A stretch of 64,000 bases of DNA from positions 1-64,000 of the forward strand of contig CANGKZ010000024.1 in assembly GCA_947454705.1 (NCBI GenBank), in the 5' to 3' direction. Of this stretch, positions 43,000-51,169 are shown one piece after another. Numbering within the stretch: position 1 is the first letter of the stretch; the number at the start of each line of letters is the position of its first letter. Origin of the DNA: Verrucomicrobiota bacterium. Its GTDB lineage: Bacteria; Verrucomicrobiota; Verrucomicrobiia; Limisphaerales; UBA9464. Below the pieces are notes generated by a model. The model did not search any database and had not been told where the DNA came from. It worked only from the letters and a program-made list of their open reading frames with translations. A program made the position numbers and the translations under genes.

Positions 43000-43869
43000 T
43001 CAAACCGCGGCCGAAACAGCTGCAGCGGCGGATTCGCGAACGCGCTCAAGAATCACGTCGGCCAGCAACGGCTCGGTGCCGATTCCCTGCGAATACCACA
43101 CCCGCCTGTTTTGACGATCCACCGGGCTCGGAAACGTAGGCAACCCCGCCTTCAAGCGCGCCTGCACCTCCGGCTCGGGCTCGCCCAGCATCACCGGGAT
43201 GTCCTCGTAGCTGTGCAGACCATCGCTGATGAAAAACGGCACCATGACCAGATTGGGTACCTTCGCCATGGAGTAGCAGTCGCCGATCTTCGGAGACTCC
43301 TCCATGAACACGGAATGCGTCTCGGCGTACAGGCCGCGGGCGGCGATGCGTTCGACCTGTTGTTCGATGGCCTTGCGGGAGTTTTCGTTGTTGCTGGTGC
43401 CGTGACCGGCAACGAAGAGCGCGGTTTCGTGCGTGGAGGGAGGAGTCGCGCCGGGTGCACCGGGGAACCGTTCCATCACCTGACGGGCGCGGGCGAGGAT
43501 CACCTCTGTCATGCTGGAATGAGTGCCCACCGGACCGCAGTAGTGCAGCAGTTGGCCGTTGCGTTCCTGAATGCGGGCAAAATCGGTCTGTCCGTTGCGG
43601 CAAAATCCGAGTTCGCGGGGAATCACCTGCTCGGTGAAATAACCATCGCTGATGAACAACGGCACGATGAACACGCGTCGCGTAAAGGCCCCGCGCAGCA
43701 CGCCGGCCACGGTGGGATGCTCCTTCCAGAACCCGGTGAGCACCTCGGCGAAGAGGCCGCGTTGACGCAGGGTGTCGGCGTGGAGGTAGGTGGGATCGGC
43801 CGATTCGGCGTTCAGCGTCGAACCGTGGCCAATCAGGACCAGCGTGGCATCGGAAAACTCGGAGCTCAT
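43000..43869 (-). CDS. cbiX: Sirohydrochlorin chelatase-type protein (CbiX), double domain
   Basis: This 289-residue protein holds two CbiX-type halves. The first has 'ATLVLIGHGSTLNAESADP' and 'VFIVPLFISDGYFTEQVIP'. The second has 'ALFVAGHGTSNNENSRKAIE' and 'LVMVPFFISDGLHSYEDIP'. Each half has the GHG histidine expected to hold a metal or tetrapyrrole. Family members insert cobalt, nickel or iron into sirohydrochlorin; which metal cannot be told. I chose the ATG of 'MSSEFSDATLVL'. A CobA-HemD fusion gene lies 1.2 kb away, consistent with siroheme or cobalamin precursor synthesis. It starts 46 bp after a Ser/Thr kinase gene on the same strand. Confidence 0.88.
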   Translation of the reverse strand: MSSEFSDATLVLIGHGSTLNAESADPTYLHADTLRQRGLFAEVLTGFWKEHPTVAGVLRGAFTRRVFIVPLFISDGYFTEQVIPRELGFCRNGQTDFARIQERNGQLLHYCGPVGTHSSMTEVILARARQVMERFPGAPGATPPSTHETALFVAGHGTSNNENSRKAIEQQVERIAARGLYAETHSVFMEESPKIGDCYSMAKVPNLVMVPFFISDGLHSYEDIPVMLGEPEPEVQARLKAGLPTFPSPVDRQNRRVWYSQGIGTEPLLADVILERVRESAAAAVSAAV

Positions 43870-43915
43870 GAAGGAGTGCAGCTGCGGCGATAGAGTGGCA
43901 TCAAAGCCGGATCTA

Positions 43916-44938
43916 TCAACCACGCCGCCACCAACTGCGTCCCTCGCGCGGCGCGGGGGAGGCGGGCGCGGCTTCCTGTCCGGTGAAGTGCCGGATGAGG
44001 AACTGGCTGCGCGCCGCTTCGAGCGCCATGCGGAATTCGTCGTAGCTCTGGAACCGCTCCTCGGGTCGCTTGGCCATCGCGCGGCTGAGCGCTTCGCTCG
44101 TGGCGTGGCTCACTTCCGGATTCACCGTGCTCGCAGGCACCAGCGCGGTGTGGATTTGCGCGGCGACCACTTCGTCCACTGTCGGCGCCTCGAAGGGCAC
44201 GTGCCCGACCAGCGAGTGGTAGAGCGTCCCGGCGAGCGAATACATGTCGCTCAGAAAACTTTCACCCGTTTGCTGCACGCGCTCCGGCGCGATGTAGTAC
44301 GGGGTGCCAAACACCGGGGCGTAGTTGTCCTTCTCCGCGTCGGTCTTCCGGGCCAGGCCGAAATCGACCAGCTTGGGTTCGCCGTCGCTGTTGAAGAGGA
44401 TGTTCGAAGGCTTGATGTCCAGGTGCAGCAGCCCGTGCTTCAACGCGGTGGCAAGGGCGCTGGTGACCTTGATGCCCACGTCCAGCACGTCGAGCTCGGG
44501 CACGCGTTTGTGGGTTTCGATCCGGTCATCGAGGCTTCCGGCATCGGCCAGCTCCATCACCAGGTACTTGTGCGCGCCTTCCTGGTCGAAGGTGTAGATG
44601 TGGATGATGTTGGTGTGATTCAGCGCCGCGCAGGCCCGCGCCTCGGCGGCGAAGGCGTTCACGGCGTCTTCGTCCGACGCCAGTTCATCCTTCATCAACT
44701 TCACCGCCACCACCCGGCCCAGCGTGGTGTCAAAGGAGCGGTACACGGTTCCCATGCCGCCGGACGCGATCTCCGACTGCAATTCGAACTGCCGAAGCTG
44801 CATCGGCATCATGATCGACTTCCCACACTTCGAGCAGGGAGTCTTGTCCAGAGGATTGAGCGACCCCGAAATGAACACCTTGGCGGTGCAATGGGGACAG
44901 GCAACGAGCTTCAGCGAGTTGCGGGCGGGCTGCATCAT
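43916..44938 (-). CDS. Ser/Thr protein kinase with zinc-ribbon
   Basis: This 340-residue soluble kinase opens with a zinc-ribbon ('VACPHCTAKVFISGSL', 'TPCSKCGKSIMM'). The Hanks domain then has 'IASGGMGTVYRSF', 'VAVKLM', the catalytic loop 'HLDIKPSNILF' (Leu replaces the usual Arg), 'VDFGLA' and 'YIAPERV'. There is no membrane segment. The missing HRD arginine is seen in some active kinases, so activity is uncertain rather than excluded. I set the start at the first of two Met codons before 'QPARNSLK'. It lies 46 bp upstream of cbiX and is divergent from cobA-hemD. Confidence 0.92.
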   Translation of the reverse strand: MMQPARNSLKLVACPHCTAKVFISGSLNPLDKTPCSKCGKSIMMPMQLRQFELQSEIASGGMGTVYRSFDTTLGRVVAVKLMKDELASDEDAVNAFAAEARACAALNHTNIIHIYTFDQEGAHKYLVMELADAGSLDDRIETHKRVPELDVLDVGIKVTSALATALKHGLLHLDIKPSNILFNSDGEPKLVDFGLARKTDAEKDNYAPVFGTPYYIAPERVQQTGESFLSDMYSLAGTLYHSLVGHVPFEAPTVDEVVAAQIHTALVPASTVNPEVSHATSEALSRAMAKRPEERFQSYDEFRMALEAARSQFLIRHFTGQEAAPASPAPREGRSWWRRG

Positions 44939-45116
44939 CTTGACGTGGCGCGGGAATGTACTGGGCTGGCGCGCAGGAACAAGTGCGCTCTCAAAGTCTG
45001 TGAGAGAAATCCTCGGAACCCCATCCCCCAATTCGGGCGAACCGACTCCCCGCATCGCATTGCATCGATGACAAGAAGGTTTGTCCCCGTCGCATCCGAC
45101 TCATAGGGTCCCGCCG

Positions 45117-46664
45117 ATGAAGTCATCGGGAATCGTGTATCTGGTAGGCGCTGGTCCGGGCGACGCAGGATTGCTAACTCTCCGCGGCGCGGAACTCCTG
45201 GGCCGTGCCGAAGTGGTCGTGTACGACGCGCTGGTCAACCCCGCCCTGCTCCGCCTCGCCCCGCGCACCGCGGAGGTCATCTACGGCGGCAAACGTTCCC
45301 GCCAGCACGCCATCCCGCAGGAGGACCTCAACCAACTGCTCGTCAACAAAGCCCGCGAAGGCAAGGTTGTGGTCCGCTTGAAGGGTGGCGATCCGTACGT
45401 GTTCGGCCGCGGAGGCGAGGAAGCCGAGGAACTCGCCGACGCTGGCGTGCCCTTTGAAGTCGTGCCCGGCATCTCCTCCACCGTCGCCGCACCGAACTAC
45501 GCCGGCATTCCCATCACTCACCGTGACTTCTGCGCCAGCTATCAGGTCATCACCGGACACGAGGATCCGACCAAGCCAGAGTCCACCCTCGATTGGGCCC
45601 AGATTGCCAAAACTCCCGGCACCAAGGTGGTGCTGATGGGCGTGGAGCGGATCCGCGAGATTGCATCGGAATTGGTCCAACACGGCATGCCCGCGACCAC
45701 CCCGGTGGCCATGGTTCGCTGGGGCACCACGGGTCGGCAGAGCTCGATCGAAGGCACCCTGGCCAACATTGCCGACGTGGTGGCGGAGAAGCAGTTCACC
45801 GCTCCGGCGGTCACCATCATTGGAGGCGTGGTGTCGCTTCGCAATCGACTGAATTGGTTCGAAAACCGTTCCTTTTTTGGTCAACGGGTCGTGGTCACCC
45901 GCACCCGCGAGCAGGCCAGCCAGCTCACCCGACAGCTGCAGGAGCGCGGGGCCGACGTGCTGGAGATCCCCACGATCAAGATCGCGCCGCCGACCGATTT
46001 CAACCCGCTCATCGAGGCCATTTCCGGCATCGGGGAATACAGTTGGATCGTCTTCACCAGCCCGAACGGCGTGAACGCGTTCTTCGAGTATTTCTTCAAG
46101 GCCTACGACGACCTCCGCTGCATGGGTATGTTGCGCATCGCGGCGGTCGGCCCGGCCACTGCGGCGCGATTGAAGGAATTGCACCTCCGGGTCGATGCCA
46201 TGCCCGAGGAATACGTGGCCTCCAAGGTGGCCGGCGCGATTGCCAAGGTCGATGAGCTGGAAAACCTGCGCATCCTCTGCATGCGCGCGCAGGTGGCGAA
46301 TCCCGACCTCATCGTCCAACTCGAACTCAAGGGCGCGATCGTGGACGACGTGGCCTGCTACCAGACGGTCACCGAAACCGAGGATCGCAACGGAGCCGCC
46401 GCGCGTCTGGCCGAGGAAGGGGCCGATTGGGTCACCTTCACCAGTGCCTCCACGGTGGAACAATTCCATGCGCGGTTTGATCTTCCGAAGCTGCGCACGC
46501 AGTTCCCCGGGATGAAAACCCTCACCATCGGACCCGAGACCAGCAAGGCCCTGACCGCGCTTGGAATCACGCCTGATCTTGAGGCCAAGCCCCACACGAT
46601 TGAAGGCATCGTCACCACGCTGGAGAAACATCTCGCGCCCAAGGGCCGGGGTTCGAAGCGTTGA
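45117..46664 (+). CDS. cobA-hemD: Uroporphyrinogen-III methyltransferase/synthase fusion
   Basis: This 515-residue bifunctional protein would both close uroporphyrinogen III and methylate it to precorrin-2. Residues about 1-245 are SUMT: 'YLVGAGPGDAGLLTLRG', 'VVVYDALVNPALL', 'VRLKGGDPYVFGRGGEEAEE', 'VVPGISSTVAAPNYAGIPIT' and 'GTKVVLMGVERI'. Residues about 255-510 are HemD: 'RVVVTRTREQASQLTRQLQ', 'SWIVFTSPNGVNAFFEYFF' and 'WVTFTSASTVEQFHARF'. The start ATG of 'MKSSGIVYL' is preceded by a 178-bp gap shared with the divergent kinase. No precorrin-2 dehydrogenase is seen nearby, while CbiX is. Confidence 0.95.
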   Translation: MKSSGIVYLVGAGPGDAGLLTLRGAELLGRAEVVVYDALVNPALLRLAPRTAEVIYGGKRSRQHAIPQEDLNQLLVNKAREGKVVVRLKGGDPYVFGRGGEEAEELADAGVPFEVVPGISSTVAAPNYAGIPITHRDFCASYQVITGHEDPTKPESTLDWAQIAKTPGTKVVLMGVERIREIASELVQHGMPATTPVAMVRWGTTGRQSSIEGTLANIADVVAEKQFTAPAVTIIGGVVSLRNRLNWFENRSFFGQRVVVTRTREQASQLTRQLQERGADVLEIPTIKIAPPTDFNPLIEAISGIGEYSWIVFTSPNGVNAFFEYFFKAYDDLRCMGMLRIAAVGPATAARLKELHLRVDAMPEEYVASKVAGAIAKVDELENLRILCMRAQVANPDLIVQLELKGAIVDDVACYQTVTETEDRNGAAARLAEEGADWVTFTSASTVEQFHARFDLPKLRTQFPGMKTLTIGPETSKALTALGITPDLEAKPHTIEGIVTTLEKHLAPKGRGSKR

Positions 46665-46694
46665 CAATTCACGGATTGAGACCACGGCTTTGTC

Positions 46695-47582
46695 ATGCTT
46701 CGACTTGAAGATCTCGCCGCCCTCGCCGCGAACCACGCTGCGGATCTGAATTCCCCCGTCGCCGGGTTTGAACTCGGCCGCCACCGGTTCTCCGACGAAG
46801 CCGGGCCGCAGCTGATGGGCGTGATCAATCTCTCGGCCGATTCGTGGTACCGCGAATCGGTCTGCCTCGGCGCCGATGCAGCGATCCGACGCGGACACAT
46901 CCTGGCCGCGCAGGGAGCGGCGATTCTCGACATCGGAGCCGAATCCTCCCTCGCCCATGCCGAGCGCGTGGAGGAAGCCGCGCAAACCTCCCGACTGCTC
47001 CCGGTGGTGCGCGAACTGGCGCAGGCCGGTCATTTGGTCTCGGTCGAGACCTACCACCCCTCGGTCACCCGCGCCTGTCTCGAAGCCGGCGCCCGCGTGC
47101 TGAATCTCACTGGCACCTCACGCAGTCCGGAGCTGTTCCGCATGGTGGCCGATCACGACGCCGCCGTGATCATCTGCTTCGTCCAAGGCAGCAACGTGCG
47201 CGAAGTGGGCGATCTGGAACTGGGAACCGATCCGGTCGGCGCGTTGATGGATTCCTTCGCGCGTCAGATCGACCTCGCCGTGTCGCAGGGCGTTCGGCGT
47301 CTCTGGATCGACCCCGGCCTCGGCTTCTATTACCGCAATCTCCAGGACTCCTCGGTCCGCATCCGGCATCAGATGAACGTGTTCCTGAACTCGTTCCGGT
47401 TGCGTCGGCTCGGCTGGCCCGTGTGCCACGCCCTGCCCCACGCGTTTGAATGCTTCGAGGACGAGGTGCGCGCGGCCGAACCGTTTTTCGCGGTGCTGGC
47501 CTCGCTGGGCAAGACCAGCCTGTTCCGCACCCACGAAGTTCCCCGCACCCGCGCAGTGCTGGAAACGCTTCGCCGTTTTTGA
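46695..47582 (+). CDS. Divergent dihydropteroate-synthase-like protein
   Basis: This 295-residue protein has a TIM-barrel with pterin-binding (DHPS) signatures in altered form: 'LMGVINLSADSWYRESVCLG' where FolP usually has VN[IV]TPDSF, 'GAAILDIGAESSLAH' for the DIGGEST motif, and 'RLWIDPGLGFYYRN' for the IDPG.GF segment. The C-terminal 'KTSLFRTHEVPRTRAV' replaces the usual SRK/(R)xH region. Family membership is likely; a true FolP activity is not, because key loop residues differ. It lies 30 bp after the CobA-HemD fusion on the same strand, so a link to tetrapyrrole or C1 metabolism is possible. Confidence 0.8.
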   Translation: MLRLEDLAALAANHAADLNSPVAGFELGRHRFSDEAGPQLMGVINLSADSWYRESVCLGADAAIRRGHILAAQGAAILDIGAESSLAHAERVEEAAQTSRLLPVVRELAQAGHLVSVETYHPSVTRACLEAGARVLNLTGTSRSPELFRMVADHDAAVIICFVQGSNVREVGDLELGTDPVGALMDSFARQIDLAVSQGVRRLWIDPGLGFYYRNLQDSSVRIRHQMNVFLNSFRLRRLGWPVCHALPHAFECFEDEVRAAEPFFAVLASLGKTSLFRTHEVPRTRAVLETLRRF

Positions 47583-47690
47583 CCACGCGTCCGTGCGCTT
47601 TCGCAGGGATTTTTGCCGGATATTTTTAATCGTTCCTTCGTACCTTTTTCATTCCCCCCGAACGGCCGGCTCCGCCACCTTTCCCGAACC

Positions 47691-49073
47691 ATGCCGTTGA
47701 ACGATTCCATTCTCGCCGAGCTGCGGTCCAGCCTTGGCGACGCCCAGGTTCTGACCTCCCCCGAGGATCTCGCCACGTACTCCTTTGACGGCACGGCGGC
47801 GCTCAATCAAAAGCCCGGCTGCGTGGTGTTCGTGAATTCCGCCGCGCAGGTGGCGGCGGTGCTCGCGATTGCCACCCGCACCGGCACTCCCGTGGTCACG
47901 CGCGGATCCGGCACCGGCCTCTCCGGCGGCAGCCTGCCCAGCCCGGGATGCATCGTGATGTGCACGGTGCGCATGAACCGCATCCTCGAAATCGACGAAG
48001 CGAATCTCACCCTGCTCACCGAGCCCGGCGTGACGACCCTGCAAATCGCCGAGGCCGCGGCAGCAGTGGGGCTGTTCTATCCGCCCGATCCGGGATCGAT
48101 GAAGATCTCCACCATCGGCGGCAACGTGGCCGAGAACTCCGGCGGACTCCGCGGGCTCAAGTACGGCATCACCCGCAATTACGTGATGGGCCTCCAGGTG
48201 GTGCTGCCCAACGGCGAAATTCTCTTCACCGGCAACAAGTGCGTGAAGGACGTGGCGGGATATTCGTTGAAGGATTTGTTCGTCGGAAGCGAAGGCACGC
48301 TCGGCGTGATCACGCAGGTGCTGCTGAAGCTCATCCCCAAGCCCGCGGCGAAGAAGACCCTCGTGGCCACCTTCTCGCGCATGGACTCCGCGGCGCAGAC
48401 GGTCAGCGACATCATCGCGGCGAAGATCATTCCCTGCACTCTGGAGTTCCTCGATCGCACGACCATTCATTGCGTGGAGGACTACGCCAAGATCGGCCTT
48501 CCGCTCGATTGCGAGGCGCTGCTCCTGATGGAAACCGATGGGCATCCCGCCCAGGTGGCCGAGGAAGCGGCGAAGATGGAATCCATCGCGCGGGCCAACG
48601 GATCGATGGAAGTGCGCGTGGCGAAGGATGAAGCCGAGGCCAATCGGCTGGCCAGTGCGCGTCGATCCGCCTTCAGCGCGCTCGCGCGGGTCGCGCCCAC
48701 CACTATTCTCGAAGACGCCACAGTGCCCCGCAGCGAGCTCGCGCGGATGGTCCGGTTCGTGGAAGAGATCGCCAAGAAGTACAACCTGCGGATCGGCACC
48801 TTCGGCCACATGGGCGACGGCAACCTGCATCCGACCTTCCTCACCGACGAACGGAACACCGAGGAGATGCACCGCATCGAACTGGCCTTCCATGAGATCT
48901 TCGACGAAGCCATCCGGCTCGGCGGGACCATCACCGGCGAGCACGGTGTGGGCGTGGCGAAGAAGGGATTCCTGCCGAAGTTCATGGGCGACGCCCAAAT
49001 GCGCGTGATGCGCGAACTCCGAAAGAGCCTCGACCCCCAGGGAATTCTGAACCCGGGCAAGATGTTCGATTGA
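47691..49073 (+). CDS. glcD: FAD-linked oxidase, GlcD family
   Basis: This 460-residue flavoprotein belongs to the GlcD/D-lactate dehydrogenase (FAD_binding_4 plus FAD-oxidase C) family, which oxidises 2-hydroxy acids. It shows 'PVVTRGSGTGLSGGSLPS' (FAD loop), 'GSMKISTIGGNVAENSGGLR', 'YGITRNYVMGLQVVLPNGEI', 'DLFVGSEGTLGVITQVLLKL' and the C-terminal 'GTFGHMGDGNLHPTFL' with 'GEHGVGVAKKGFL'. The start is the ATG of 'MPLNDSIL'; the frame upstream to 47613 lacks similarity. GlcE and GlcF partners are not encoded next to it, so electron acceptor and substrate remain open. Confidence 0.92.
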   Translation: MPLNDSILAELRSSLGDAQVLTSPEDLATYSFDGTAALNQKPGCVVFVNSAAQVAAVLAIATRTGTPVVTRGSGTGLSGGSLPSPGCIVMCTVRMNRILEIDEANLTLLTEPGVTTLQIAEAAAAVGLFYPPDPGSMKISTIGGNVAENSGGLRGLKYGITRNYVMGLQVVLPNGEILFTGNKCVKDVAGYSLKDLFVGSEGTLGVITQVLLKLIPKPAAKKTLVATFSRMDSAAQTVSDIIAAKIIPCTLEFLDRTTIHCVEDYAKIGLPLDCEALLLMETDGHPAQVAEEAAKMESIARANGSMEVRVAKDEAEANRLASARRSAFSALARVAPTTILEDATVPRSELARMVRFVEEIAKKYNLRIGTFGHMGDGNLHPTFLTDERNTEEMHRIELAFHEIFDEAIRLGGTITGEHGVGVAKKGFLPKFMGDAQMRVMRELRKSLDPQGILNPGKMFD

Positions 49074-49195
49074 GCAGCCGCGTGCCGGAACACGCGGAGG
49101 GAATCGAAGATCGAACATCGAGATCGGTGGAGGGCTTGGTTCCACCCGAGCCCCATCTTCGTCTGCGGACAGCGCGTGAAGTCGCAGTCCAAAAA

Positions 49196-49434
49196 TTCGG
49201 AGGAAACCGCGGAGACGCAGAGGCGCAGAGAGGGGAAGATGTGGAGGAGATGGCCGTTGCAAACTGGGCCATAGGGCGTCGCTGCGCGATTTTGGAGTGC
49301 GGTGGCAGAGCGGAGCGTCGACACCGCTTTCGAAACCGTTCGTGGTGCCGCACCGACCGGTGACATCGCATCGGCATAACAGAGCATCCCAGAATACCAC
49401 TCTGCGTCTCCGCGCCTCTGCGGTTCATTCGCGC
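49196..49434. repeat. Family E repeats in inverted orientation
   Basis: The left arm, ACCGCGGAGACGCAGAGGCG (49203-49222), and the right arm, near 49401-49434 (CTCTGCGTCTCCGCGCCTCT), are near reverse complements, about 190 bp apart. The right arm overlaps the inner part of the family C element. Confidence 0.55.
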
Positions 49435-49493
49435 GGTTGCACGGTGGACGTTGACCACAGCGGCGTGGCGCTGCGCTTCCGCCGCACTCAAAG
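49278..49493. mobile_element. MITE-like palindromic element family C, copy 2
   Basis: The left arm GGAGTGCGGTGGCAGAGCGG (about 49293) and the right arm GGCGTGGCGCTGCGCTTCCG (about 49461) are near reverse complements. The same arms bound the element at 34404-34596, but the core sequence differs, so arms rather than core define the family. Confidence 0.6.
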
Positions 49494-49562
49494 CACTCGG
49501 CGTTCCGTTTCCTGCGTTCCAGATCCCCTCCTCCGCGGTCCAGCTCGATTCGACTCCTGCAC

Positions 49563-49602
49563 CAAAAACGAAACGGCCCGCTCTCGTATGCGAGGCGGGC
49601 CG
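49563..49602 (-). terminator. Rho-independent terminator of DUF3568 gene
   Basis: On the minus strand CGGCCCGCCTCG pairs with CGAGAGCGGGCCG across a short loop, followed by TTTCGTTTTTG. It lies 52 bp beyond the stop at 49655. Confidence 0.8.
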
Positions 49603-49654
49603 ATGGGTGTCGTGTCGACGGAGGCTGATCCAACTCAACTCAGCTGAGCTCAGC

Positions 49655-50035
49655 TCAATTCTTCAGGCGGATCGCGATCTGCTTGTCGAGTTCGCTGGCG
49701 AGGTAGATGTCGGGCAGGCCACCGTTCTTGCGGGCCTGCACGGTGACGCGGCTGACGCGGGGTTCGATTTCGTCCACCTTCACCCACACGGTGCGGCCGT
49801 CGATACTGGCGGTGACGATCTTGCCGATGGTGTTCTCACCGGTGAGCGTGCCATTGAAGGCGAGCGTTTCCTTGGCGGCGGCGAACACGGCTTCGACAGG
49901 ACGCTCGTAGCGACCCTCGATGGTGTCACGGCCCCAGGGGGTGCCAAACTTGTGATGCCCCTCGGGCGTGCTGTAGCAGCCGGTGGTGGTGAGAACGCCA
50001 GCGAGAGCGAGAAGACCGAGCAGAACCTTCATCAT
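49655..50035 (-). CDS. DUF3568-family lipoprotein
   Basis: This 126-residue lipoprotein has a lipobox 'LTTTGCYS' after the hydrophobic 'VLLGLLALAGVL'. The mature part ('RYERPVEAVFAAAKETLAFN', 'VTASIDGRTVWVKVDEIEPR', 'VSRVTVQARKNG', 'LASELDKQIAIRL') fits the DUF3568 family of small periplasm-facing lipoproteins of unknown function. I chose the first of two adjacent ATG codons. A strong terminator follows, and the gene is monocistronic. Upstream the divergent Rrf2 region begins. Confidence 0.85.
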   Translation of the reverse strand: MMKVLLGLLALAGVLTTTGCYSTPEGHHKFGTPWGRDTIEGRYERPVEAVFAAAKETLAFNGTLTGENTIGKIVTASIDGRTVWVKVDEIEPRVSRVTVQARKNGGLPDIYLASELDKQIAIRLKN

Positions 50036-50180
50036 GGGGACCAATGGGAACACAGTCGGCAAGCCGGTCAAGCCCGGGTTCGCGGTGCACCAAAAAGAAC
50101 CCTCCGCAAGGAATTCGGCGCGGGGTCTTTCCCCTATGCGTCCACAGTGTGCACGCAAACGAACTCTTCGTTGCGGGGAA

Positions 50181-50209
50181 TTGACAATACAGCATCCCGC
50201 TCCTAAATT
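50181..50209 (+). promoter_or_regulatory. Sigma70-type promoter
   Basis: A perfect TTGACA (50181-50186) and TAAATT (50204-50209) are 17 bp apart. Transcription would begin near 50216, at the first base of the predicted small RNA described next. Confidence 0.65.
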
Positions 50210-50215
50210 TTTTTT

Positions 50216-50299
50216 CGATTCGGGCTGTAGCACGTTTCTTCAGCGGGGTTCCCCACCCCCACCTCCTTGGCGTCTGCGGCCCGAATCACTCTTTTTTTA
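50216..50299 (+). ncRNA. Candidate small RNA (about 84 nt)
   Basis: The predicted start at about 50216 falls right at GATTCGGGC, whose 9-bp partner GCCCGAATC ends at 50287, followed by ACTCTTTTTTT. A closed structure with a U-tract therefore lies exactly between a good promoter and a terminator. Inner segments (GCTG...CAGC and GGGGTTCCCC) can pair as well. No reading frame of note is present. It does not match tmRNA, SRP RNA, 6S or RNase P signatures I can recall. It could instead be a terminated leader of the Rrf2 gene. Confidence 0.5.
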
Positions 50300-50424
50300 A
50301 AAGCGCGAGGTTTCCCCCGGTTCAGATGCGTCCCGCGGCTTGTAGTTTTCCGGTGGATCACCCCGCTGTTCTTCCACGTTTTTCCCTGCCGCCCCGAGCC
50401 ACTTCCCCTTATCCTGATTCCAGA

Positions 50425-50883
50425 ATGCTTTCGCAGAAGGCCAAGTACGGAATTCGGGCGTTGTTGTACCTATCGCGGCAGCCTGCAGGGGCGCCGGCGT
50501 TGATCCGCGACATCGCGGAGAAGGAGCGTCTGCCCAAGAAGTTCCTCGAAGCCATCCTGTTGGAGCTGAAAAGCGCCGGGATTCTTCACAGCCGTCCTGG
50601 CAAGGGCGGCGGCTACATGCTGAACCGCCCTGCCAAGTCGATCACGCTGGGGCGGGTCATCCGCCTGATTGATGGTCCGCTGGCTCCAATTTCTTGTGTC
50701 AGCCAGACGGCTTACGCACCGTGCCGCGACTGCCTGGATGAAAAGACCTGCTCCATTCGGGCCACCATGAAGCTCGTTCGCGACGCAACCGCTTCCATTC
50801 TGGATGAGACAACTTTTGCAGATCTCATGGAACAGGAGGATCGGCTTTCGCTGCCGAATTCCGGGCTCGATTTCACCATTTGA
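50425..50883 (+). CDS. Rrf2-family transcriptional regulator
   Basis: This 152-residue winged-helix regulator is of the Rrf2 family (IscR/CymR-like). The N-terminal helix-turn-helix is 'MLSQKAKYGIRALLYLSRQP' with 'IRDIAEKERLPKKFLEAILL' and a wing 'GKGGGYMLNRPA'. The central 'ISCVSQTAYAPCRDCLDEKTC' carries four cysteines, three of them in the usual cluster-ligand region, so iron-sulfur or redox sensing is possible but not proven. It may control the nearby lipoprotein or more distant genes; no cysteine or Fe-S genes adjoin it. A small-RNA-like unit with its own promoter precedes it. Confidence 0.9.
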   Translation: MLSQKAKYGIRALLYLSRQPAGAPALIRDIAEKERLPKKFLEAILLELKSAGILHSRPGKGGGYMLNRPAKSITLGRVIRLIDGPLAPISCVSQTAYAPCRDCLDEKTCSIRATMKLVRDATASILDETTFADLMEQEDRLSLPNSGLDFTI

Positions 50884-50958
50884 TCCGGGGATTCCATCAC
50901 CGGGATTGCCGAAATTCTGGTGCCTCAGCAATTTATTGAAAATTTCAGGACAAAAGCG

Positions 50959-50986
50959 TTGACGATTTTGTGCAAGTCTCTAGAAC
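50959..50986 (+). promoter_or_regulatory. Promoter of tRNA-Asp
   Basis: TTGACG (50959-50964), a 16-bp spacer and TAGAAC (50981-50986) lie 15 bp before the mature tRNA-Asp 5' end. Confidence 0.55.
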
Positions 50987-51001
50987 AACCGCCCACCCCG
51001 C

Positions 51002-51078
51002 GGGGGTGTAGCTCAATTGGTTAGAGCGCTGCCCTGTCACGGCAGAGGTTACGGGTTCGAGCCCCGCCACTCCCGCCA
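51002..51078 (+). tRNA. tRNA-Asp(GUC)
   Basis: The acceptor GGGGGTG pairs with CACTCCC (one G-U), the D-arm is TAGCTCAATTGGTTAGAGC, the anticodon loop CTGTCAC gives GUC, the T-loop is GTTCGAGCC, the discriminator is G and the CCA is encoded (51076-51078). It is followed by a short hairpin with a T-tract. Confidence 0.97.
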
Positions 51079-51098
51079 TTCCTTCCCAAGGAATGTTT
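51077..51098 (+). terminator. Terminator after tRNA-Asp
   Basis: CATTCCTT pairs with AAGGAATG over a CCC loop, followed by TTTCC. The stem begins within the CCA end of the tRNA. Confidence 0.6.
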
Positions 51099-51169
51099 CC
51101 CCACGAGGTTTCTTCGAGTGGTCCATTCCCCTCTCTCGGTTTGATTCCCCAATTGGGTGCCCGCGTGCA

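Larger units (their letters stand above)
49074..49562. other. Intergenic repeat block, no gene seen
   Basis: The block contains an inverted pair of family E repeats (49196-49231 and 49401-49434) interlaced with a family C element (49278-49493). No plausible reading frame is present. Confidence 0.6.

Noticed and set aside
44939-45116. Cobalamin riboswitch upstream of the tetrapyrrole genes
   Set aside because: I looked for the B12-box core in this gap and in the 46-bp gap before cbiX and did not find it.
46661-46683. Promoter TTGACA at the cobA-hemD stop
   Set aside because: No acceptable -10 box lies 16-18 bp downstream.
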